Below are positions 1-8,400 of a DNA stretch of 21,656 nt, piece after piece; the first letter of the stretch is position 1; each line of letters begins with the position of its first letter. This stretch comes from an uncultured Bacteroidota bacterium (GTDB lineage Bacteria > Bacteroidota > Bacteroidia > Chitinophagales > Chitinophagaceae), in NCBI GenBank assembly GCA_903905685.1, contig CAIVHI010000437.1, positions 1 through 21,656 of the forward strand, written 5' to 3'. The translations under genes were made by a program, and so were the position numbers. The notes under the pieces are model-generated. The model searched no databases. It had not been told where the DNA came from and saw only the letters and a program-made list of their open reading frames with translations.

Positions 1-43
1 ATCGATGGGCCTTTGTTACATTGCGGAAAATGTATAGCAATTC

Positions 44-1072
44 ATGTCGGGTCGTCGTGATTTCGTAAAGTCTTCAGTTTTATTGTCGGTTGCGGCATTG
101 GTACGCAACAAATCCATTGCCGGCCCTATGTTAGCATTAGAAGGACGCTCGGTAGGTAAACCCATTGTGATTTCGACTTGGGATTTCGGACGCGAGGCCA
201 ACGCCGCAGCCTGGGAAATTTTGGGCACGAATGGCCGGGCCCTCGATGCCGTGGAGATTGGTGTAAAGGTGCCTGAAGCAGACGCTGAAAATCAAAGTGT
301 TGGGTTAGGTGGGCGTCCCGACCGAGACGGCATAGTCACATTGGATGCCTGCATTATGGATGAAAATTCACGGTGTGGCAGTGTTGCCGGATTGGAGAAT
401 ATCGTCCACGCCATCTCGGTGGCCCGGGCGGTTATGGAAAAGACTCCCCACGTGATGTTGGTGGGAGAGGGTGCATTGCAGTTTGCGCTGCAATGCGGTT
501 TCAAAAAAGAAAATCTGCTCACCGAGAAAAGCAAAAATGAATGGTTGGAATGGTTGAAAGACTCTAAATACCGGCCCATTAACAATATCGAGAACAGGGT
601 TGGCCCTCCCGGCACGTTACCGGGCGGGGCTAAAAACCACGACACCATTGGAATGGTGGCACTTGACGGCCATGGCAATATGAGTGGGGCTTGCACTACC
701 AGCGGCATGGCTTACAAAATCCGCGGACGCGTGGGCGATTCACCCATTATTGGTGCCGGCTTGTTTGTAGACAATGAGGTGGGTGCTGCCACAAGTACCG
801 GCGTTGGCGAGGAGGTCATCCGTATTGTAGGGTCGCACTTGGTGGTGGAAGCTATGCGGCAAGGACTCTCGCCCGAGGAGGCCTGCAAACGAGCGGTAGA
901 ACGGATGGTGAGTAAAAATCCGGAAAAGTCGAAAGAGGTTCAAGTGGGGTTTTTGGCATTGAACAATAAAGGTGAGTATGGCGCTTATGCTCTGCAAGAT
1001 GGCTTTACCTATGCTGTTCGTTCCGAGGGCATAGACCAGGTTTTTCGTGCACCTTACTACTACAGGAAATAG
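44..1072 (+). CDS. N(4)-(beta-N-acetylglucosaminyl)-L-asparaginase (glycosylasparaginase), Tat-exported precursor
   Basis: An Ntn-hydrolase that cleaves the GlcNAc-Asn bond left when N-linked glycoproteins are degraded. The 342-residue precursor begins with a twin-arginine signal (GRRDFVKSS followed by a hydrophobic stretch to about residue 28), so export to the periplasm by Tat is likely. The sequence resembles the Flavobacterium/Elizabethkingia meningosepticum enzyme throughout: Trp46 in STWDF, GGRPDRDG, LDACIMDEN, and the autoproteolytic site NHD|TIGM with Thr201 as the expected nucleophile. Substrate-binding residues of that enzyme are matched by Arg229, Asp232, Thr252 and Gly253. Cleavage before Thr201 would give an alpha chain and a beta chain of 142 residues. 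About 14 extra residues (RVGPPGTLPGGAK) sit just before the cleavage site compared with the Flavobacterium protein as I recall it. The ATG is the first in frame after a TAG at 35-37. cutC follows after 8 bases, so the two are probably co-transcribed. Family confidence is high; the substrate is from homology. Confidence 0.93.
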   Translation: MSGRRDFVKSSVLLSVAALVRNKSIAGPMLALEGRSVGKPIVISTWDFGREANAAAWEILGTNGRALDAVEIGVKVPEADAENQSVGLGGRPDRDGIVTLDACIMDENSRCGSVAGLENIVHAISVARAVMEKTPHVMLVGEGALQFALQCGFKKENLLTEKSKNEWLEWLKDSKYRPINNIENRVGPPGTLPGGAKNHDTIGMVALDGHGNMSGACTTSGMAYKIRGRVGDSPIIGAGLFVDNEVGAATSTGVGEEVIRIVGSHLVVEAMRQGLSPEEACKRAVERMVSKNPEKSKEVQVGFLALNNKGEYGAYALQDGFTYAVRSEGIDQVFRAPYYYRK

Positions 1073-1080
1073 TCGGCAAT

Positions 1081-1746
1081 ATGATATTGGAAATTTGTGC
1101 TTACAATATTGCTTCCTGTTTCGTGGCCCAAAGGGCAGGGGCTCATCGCATAGAGCTTTGCAGCGCGCCCTGCACGGGTGGCCTTACCGCCAGTTATGGT
1201 CTATTGCGGCAAGTATTGCTGCACATCGATTTACCCGTATATCCCATCATTCGGCCCAAAGAAGTTGGCTTCGTTCTGGATGCTTACGAGATTGAAGTAT
1301 TACGGGAAGATATACTGATGTGTCGCGAGTTGGGGTGCCGAGGCATTTCAGTGGGTGTGGCATGTCCTGATGGTACATTGGATGTCGAAGTTTTTGAACG
1401 CATCATGGAGTGGGCCGGCCCAATGGGTGTTACCTGCCACAAGGTTTTCGACGACGTCCCGAATCAAGAATCGGCGCTTGAACAGTTGATTTCCGTTGGC
1501 GTGGAGCGAGTTTTGACTTCAGGCGGCTCTGCCACTGCCATTCAAGGTGCCACCAATCTATCGAAATTGGTAAAACAGGCCGCAGGACGTATAGCAGTTA
1601 TGCCTGGGGGAGGGGTGAGGTCAGGTAATATTGCCGCCCTACACAAGCTGGTAGGTGCGGCCGAGTACCACACTTCTGCAATAATTGATGGCGGTTGCAA
1701 TGCCAATCAGCAGGAAGTCTCTGCCGTCTTGGATGCCCTCCGTTAA
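1081..1746 (+). CDS. cutC: CutC family protein (copper homeostasis CutC-like TIM barrel)
   Basis: A 221-residue TIM-barrel protein of the CutC family, predicted cytoplasmic (no signal peptide). Family landmarks are the start MILEICAYN, the stretch AGAHRIELCSAPCTGGLTAS, the middle motif VTCHKVFDDVPNQESALEQL, RVLTSGGSATAIQGATNL, and the C-terminal glycine loop MPGGGVRSGNIAAL followed by EYHTSAII. The usual IRPRGGDFLYS loop is altered here to IIRPKEVGFVLDA, losing the double glycine and aspartate, and the protein is slightly short for the family (usually about 240). The historical role is copper tolerance, but this is poorly supported for most homologues. Its position 8 bases after glycosylasparaginase suggests a shared transcript and perhaps a role in glycan breakdown, which is inference. 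No clear terminator follows; there is only a weak AACC/GGTT hairpin before a T-rich stretch near 1770-1780. Confidence 0.85.
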   Translation: MILEICAYNIASCFVAQRAGAHRIELCSAPCTGGLTASYGLLRQVLLHIDLPVYPIIRPKEVGFVLDAYEIEVLREDILMCRELGCRGISVGVACPDGTLDVEVFERIMEWAGPMGVTCHKVFDDVPNQESALEQLISVGVERVLTSGGSATAIQGATNLSKLVKQAAGRIAVMPGGGVRSGNIAALHKLVGAAEYHTSAIIDGGCNANQQEVSAVLDALR

Positions 1747-2403
1747 TCCATATTTCTGAACCTACTTGGTTTTGGTTTTTTTCTGTCTTCAACCGTGCCA
1801 CTCAAAGTGGGCGCGGTCCTTGGGTTGCCTAAAGTAGTCCGTCGCAAATCATCCTCCAACAACCAAGCCTGGCAATGATAATTGGATGGCGTTTCTCCAA
1901 TATAGCCTGATGGCAATCATGTTGCTATACGTTGTTTGCAACGATGGCTGCCCTTTTCTCGCCAATTCTACTCACGTCTGTTATGGAGTAGGATTGGGCT
2001 GCATGAACAACCCAATAGCCTATTGAAGTTTCCGAGTTTGTTGGCCGAATCTTCTTTAGCCCTGAAACCCCGTCGCCAATCCAAGGTTATACATTTTCAA
2101 GTTTTAGGGCGCGGTTTTGCTCGCCCCAAATCGGCTCATTATAGGCCGTATACAGGTAATTGCACTAGCTAATCAATTTATTTTCATTAGGAAATACAAA
2201 ATAAAAAATTATTTTTAATGTTACGGAAAATAATGTTAATTTTATCGGAGCAAAATGAGGTGAGAGTATGGTGTTAGTAGGCTTGCGTTTCAAAAGTGGA
2301 TTTGAGGCCATTGACACTGTAAATTGTATACAAAATGAGTGATTTTTGGTCGTATTAGGTGTTTCGGCATAACTATATTGTTAATTAGTAAATCCATGCA
2401 AAA
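1747..2403. other. Gene-free 657-base stretch upstream of the giant surface-protein gene
   Basis: No convincing gene is seen; short open frames here have protein-unlike composition and no family motif. Small dyads are present: ATTGGA/TCCAAT with a 9-base loop at 1881-1901, and CGTTG-TTTG-CAACG at 1930-1943. From about 2170 the DNA becomes AT-rich, as expected for a promoter region. It holds two copies of TAATGTTA, 15 bases apart in phase, at 2216-2223 and 2231-2238. TAATTTTA at 2237-2244 is one mismatch from the Bacteroidota -7 box and would give a leader of about 150 bases; this is weak. Just before the gene, a three-codon ORF (ATG CAA AAA TGA, 2396-2407) overlaps its start codon. Confidence 0.5.
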
Positions 2404-5400
2404 ATGAAAAAGTGTTATTTGATTGTTTTGTCTCTGTTATTGCATGCTGTGCTCATAGGGCAGACCACATTTACCTACACAGGTGCCATACAGTCGTATA
2501 CCGTTCCGGCAGGTACAACGTTTGTGACTATCGCTGCAACAGGCGCACAAGGTGGTGCATCCACTTGGTTTGCGGGTGGCCATGGCGCAATCATGTCGGG
2601 GACATTCTCCGTTGTCCCCGGTCATGTGCTGGCCGTTTTGGTTGGGCAAAAAGGTCTCACGGGGGGCGGTAACGCAGGTGGCGGTGGCGGTGGCTCATTC
2701 GTTTGGGATGTAACTGCCGGCAATACGCTACTTGTTGCTGCCGGCGGCGGTGGCGGTGCGGGTTATACTACGTCGGCAGGAAATGGCTTGGATGCCGTTA
2801 CCGGGCTAAACGGGGTAAGTGGTCCGGGTGGCTACAATGGAGGTGGTGTTGGCGGAAACGGAGGAACGACACCAACGGTTCTGGCGGGCTATTCTTCATG
2901 GGCTTCCGGCGGTTGCGGTTGGTTGTCGAGTGGCAATTTGGGCTCCACGAGCTTTTTAGGATGTCAGTCTACCGGCGGGATATATCCACTTAGCTCCTCT
3001 ACACCGGGTGCCGGTGGTGCAGCATCGAGTACATCCGTCGGGGCCGGTGGTTTTGGCGGCGGCGGCGGCGCGGGTGCCCGTTGCGGCTATATAGGCGGCG
3101 GCGGTGGCGGCGGTTATAGTGGTGGTGGTTGCGGCTGTGATAATACAGTATTGTATCAGCCCGGCGGTGGTGGCGGCTCGTTTAACGCCGGTGCTTCCCA
3201 AACCAATTCCATAGCTACCACTACCGGGAACGGTAATGTCGTCATTACCCCTCTTACACTTCCTCCATGTTCAGGCACCCCCGACGTGGCCACTGTCATC
3301 GCTTCACCAACAGGAGGAGGTTCGTCCACATTGTTCAGCCTAAGCCTCACCGGGTATACATTCGCAGGTGGATTTACCTACTCTTGGCAATCGTCGTCTT
3401 CATCATCAGGTCCTTGGACTACCATAACGGGGGCTACAAATTCTTCGTACACTTTCACGGGAATCACGGCAAACACTTATTATCGATGCCTCGTCACTTG
3501 TTCCACCAGTTCTCTAACCACGCCGTCCACGCCGGTGTTGATATCCTACGTCATTTTACCCACGTGCGTGCCTACTTCAGCATCGTGGACTGCGGAGTCC
3601 GGTACTATAAATTATGGAGCCGATGGTTTTTCTGTCGCTGGACTAACATGCACAAGTCTTTCAGATGCCGGCTTGGTGGCAGCCGCGAACTCAATATCAC
3701 CCAGTACGGGGTATTTGAACCACACAACTCTAGCCACTTTAAACCTCCAGCAAGGCGGTGTTTACCCTGCCTCGGTGACATGGGGGACCGCATCTTCATA
3801 CCAAATAGTGCAGGTCTGGGTCGATTTCAATGACGATGGCATCTTTCAGTCATCTGAAGAAGTAAGCCCAGTAAGTGGCCGGTCTACAACTGCCACTTCA
3901 CAACCTACAATATTCAATATCACTATTCCAGGTTCGGCAGCAACAGGTGTACACCTCATGCGTATGCGCAGTGTTTGGGAGTATATCTCTACCGACTTGG
4001 GTTTTGCCCCAGCTCACATGGACCCCTGCAATATCGGGTATACGGGAATTACATTACAATATTACAGTGGCGATATCGTCGACTACTCAGTCAATATCAC
4101 CAGTTCAGCCTGTTCGGGTACACCATTGGCAGGCACCACGGTAGCATCGTCGACGACAGGTTGCGGCAGTTTTGCCACTTTGCTTTCGTTGAACTGCGCG
4201 ACAGCCGGAACCGGACTCACCTACCAATGGCAATCCTCACCTGATGGCGTAACGGGTTGGGCAGATGTTTCCGGAGCTACAGCATCGACCTATGCGTTCA
4301 CCTGCACGGCATCGAGATACTACCGATGCAAGCTAACCTGCACCTCAAGCGGACTTTCTTCAACTTCCACGGCAGTTTCACTGATATACAACATTGCGCC
4401 CAGCCTCATTTCGTTGTCTTCCGGTGGTACGCCGGGAGGGCCATTCGCAATCTGTACATCCACAACCGGACTGTCCTTCACCGACTCTGTAAGTACCGGC
4501 ACTTGGAGCAACACCCCAACGACCGTGGGTACCATCAATCCGACAACAGGTGCTTGGACATCAACCGGGACAACAGGCGTGACCACCATCAAGTATACCA
4601 TAGGTACCTGTTCTTCCACAGCAACCGTATCGGTCAACAACACTACTGCAAGCGCAATCTCGCTCACTACAGGCCTTAACCCAATGTGTGTATACGGTAC
4701 AATTACATTGTCTGATGCAACTTCAGGTGGAACGTGGTCGAGCAGCAATCCAAGCATTGCAACCGTAACTGCCGGAGCCGTCAATGGTCTTTCTGCCGGA
4801 ACGGCGGTCATTTCCTACAGCACCGGCTGCGGCTCTGTAGCCACCTACACGGTAACGGTAAACGGTGGCACGTTCACCCTGGCGCCTACATCGGGCACCG
4901 TGGCATGTACCGGCTCCAATGTCAGTTTAACCGGAACCGTGACTTCCGGTACTGCGACCAGCTATTCTTGGTCGGGGCCGGGAGGCACTTCCACCACATC
5001 GGCATTGAGTCTAACATCGGTAGCGCCGAGCGCGGTTGGGACTTATACATTTACGACCACCATTGGCAGTTGCGTTGAAAAGGGTAATTTGTTCCTCGGT
5101 GTGACTGCTGCGCCAACTGTGACAGCTACGGCATCACCGGCATCAATATGCACGTTCGGTACAAGCACCCTTACCGCAACGGCAACTCCTGCAACCACCG
5201 CTACAGGTTACATGGTGAACCAAATCCCCTATACTTTGGTGCCCTTTACTTCAACGGGCTCGGTAGCTGGAGATGACGTGAACAGTGGAGCGGTGGCACT
5301 GCCTTTTGGTTTCAACTATTACGGAACCAGCTATGCCTCAGTTTACATTTGTACCAATGGTTGGATCAGTTTCACCAATTCGGGTACCTACAGAACCGCC

Positions 5401-8400
5401 ACCTCAATACCGAGTGCTACTGCGTCAGCAAATATTGGTGCCGGTATCGCATTTGGGCTTCATGATTTGGAGACGGCCGGATTTGGAACAGGAACCGGTT
5501 CAATAACTTGGGGTACCTCGGGTACCGCACCAAATAGGAAGTTTGTCGTCTACTTCAATGGTTTGGGAGACTATGCAGGAAGCGGCGGTGTTTCCGGCCA
5601 AATCATTCTTTCTGAAGGATCCAACCTCATAGACGAAATGATTACTTCTGTAACATACGGCTCCTATAATAACACGTTCGGCATACAAAGTCTAGTAGGT
5701 ACAGTTGGGCTGGCGGTTCCCGGTTGGAACAATGTTACAACATCCACCACCACCCCGAAGGGCTGGAGGTTCAGCACGCCATCCTATTCCTATACATGGT
5801 CTCCGGCTACGGCACTCGCCGCAACAACCGGGTCGTCCACTACCGCTTCGGGCCTATCAGCGACTACGGTATTTTCCGTGACCGGTGCAGACGCCTATGG
5901 CTGCACGCCCGGTGGCGTTGGCACTACGACCGTGACTTTGACTGCTTCACCGTCGGTCATTACAGGCGGTGGAGTTGCGGTATGTAGCGGCACAACAGTG
6001 ACGCTTACCGACAGTATTTTGGCGGGTACATGGTCTGGAGGCACCACAGGGATTGCAACAATAAATCCTGCAACGGGGGTGGTTAGCGCCATGGGTACGG
6101 GTTCCACTACATTTACTTACACAATTGGGACATGCTCGGCAACCACAACCTTGACCGTAGGCGCCGTTACTCCCGGGCCAATTACGGGTGCGCTTACTGC
6201 GTGTGCAGGAGCCACGAGTAGCCTAAGCAACTCTTCTTCAGGTGGAACATGGTCCAGCACGGCATCAGGTATAGCCTCGGTCAACCCTACCAGTGGATTG
6301 GTGACCGCCCTTTCGGCAGGTACCGCCACAGTAAGCTATACTACTTCCTGTGGCACTGTAACAGCATTGTTCACTGTTGCCGACACCGCCACTCCGGCAA
6401 TTACCGGAGCAGTACCGCTATGTCCCGGAAGCACCATTACACTTTCTGATGCAACGTCGGGGGGGAGTTGGACAAGTTCGAATCCATCGGTTACCGCAAT
6501 CGGGTCTTCATCAGGTGTCGTTACGGCTGGAATTACAGGAACTGCTGTTGTCACCTATAATACAGGATGCGGCGCAGCAACCGTCACATTAACCGTTCGC
6601 CCCACGCCGGGCTCGATCTCAGGTACCACTTCCATATGTGTCGGTTCTGGGACATCGCTAACCGATGCGGTTTTGGGTGGCATTTGGACATCTTCTACCC
6701 CGACTGTTGCGACGGTCGACGGCTCAGGCAATGTTGCCGGGTTGATGGTAGGCACAACGGCGATTTCATACACGACCTCATGCGGTGCGCCGGCCACAAC
6801 AATGGTGACCGTGAATGCCGGTCCGTCTTCCATTGGTGGTCCAAGCATGCTTTGTGCCGGTTTGGGCAGCATTACCCTTACCGATTCCGTAACCGGTGGC
6901 ACTTGGTCGGTGGCTTCGACCGGCATCGCTGTTGATGCGGCTTCGGGCGTGGTTACAGCCTCGGCTGCAGGTAGCTATACCCTTACATACAGCACTTCCT
7001 GTGGAACAGCTACAAAGGCACTTGCCGTGAATTCAGGCGCACCGTCCGCAATTTCAGGTTCCACATCGCTCTGCGACAGCACAGCCATATTCTTGACCAA
7101 TACGGTGACAGGTGGGGTGTGGACAAGTAGCGATACCGACATACTGAAAGTCGGAAGTTCGACCGGGATTGTTACCGGGGTAGGTATCGGGAACGCAGCA
7201 ATCACCTATGCAACGGGTTGCGGCACAAATGCGGTTTCGGCCATCACGGTTAACCCGCCTCCCGCCGCAATTACCGGTTCCAACTATGTGTGTCCCGCAA
7301 GCACCATTACACTCTCCGACGCAGTTGCCGGCGGTACTTGGACAAGCTCCGCTTCGGGTACGGCATCGGTAGATGCATCTGGTATCGTTACGGGCGGAGC
7401 AGCAGGAACTGCCGTAATAGCTTATACCACGGGTTGTGGCAGCGTGTATGATACCGTTACCGTTTCTTCCGGGCCCGCCTCAATTGGTGGCAGCCTCAAC
7501 ACCTGCATTGGTGCAACAACTACATTGACCAATGCTGCGATTGGAGGGGCTTGGACTACGGGAGATCCCTCGATAGTTACGGTTGATGCCGGCGGTATAG
7601 CTACCGGTGTTGGTGCGGGTACCACGGCGGTGACCTATACGCTGTCGGGTTGTGGGCTTTTTGCAACCGCCGTAATCACGGTGAATAATTCCACGGCTGC
7701 TATAACCGGCACGGCATCCACGTGCGTGGGGGCTACCACAACATTGGCCGACATCACCGCGGGCGGTTCATGGACCACCACCGATGCAACAATTGCGACG
7801 GTCGGTTCAACAGGAGTTGTTTCCGGGGCGGCCTCAGGGGTTGTAACGATTTCTTATACGGCTGCTTGCGGTACTTCCACATCTACAGTGACCGTAAACG
7901 ATGCTCTTGGAGCTATTGCCGGCTCGACAACTTGGTGTCCCGGAGTTTCGACGACGTTGTCTGAATCGATGGCCGGCGGTACTTGGGCATCTTCCAACCT
8001 TACGGTGGCATCAATCGACTTGGGCACCGGCGTGGTAAATCCTGTTGGCCCCGGCACAGTGACAATAACTTACACAACCGCTACATGCGGCAGTGTATCG
8101 GGCACCTATACCGTAAGTGCACCACCTACAGCCATTTCAGGTGGTTCGTCGGTGTGTGTGGGTAGTTCGCTGTCCCTTACTGATGGCGTCGCTGGGGGTA
8201 CTTGGACCTCGGGAGACGCCACCATCGCATCGATCGATATAAGTACCGGTGTCGCGACGGGTGTGACCGACGGTACTGCGACCATTACTTATGGAAACGA
8301 GTGTGGCAGCGTCATCAAATCCGTTGGGGTGATCGGCACGGTCGGCGCGATAACGGGGACCCCTTCATTGTGTGTAGGTCGTACAGATACGCTTAACGAT

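Noticed and set aside
1936..2172. A 78-codon plus-strand open frame in the gap before the giant gene
   Set aside because: Its composition is unlike a protein, it has no recognisable motif and no promoter box or ribosome site, and it is isolated in a degenerate-looking region.
2311..2332. TTGACA and TATACA upstream of the giant gene, as a sigma-70-like promoter
   Set aside because: The spacing is only 10 bases, far below the required 16-18, and the primary sigma factor of Bacteroidota uses a different consensus.
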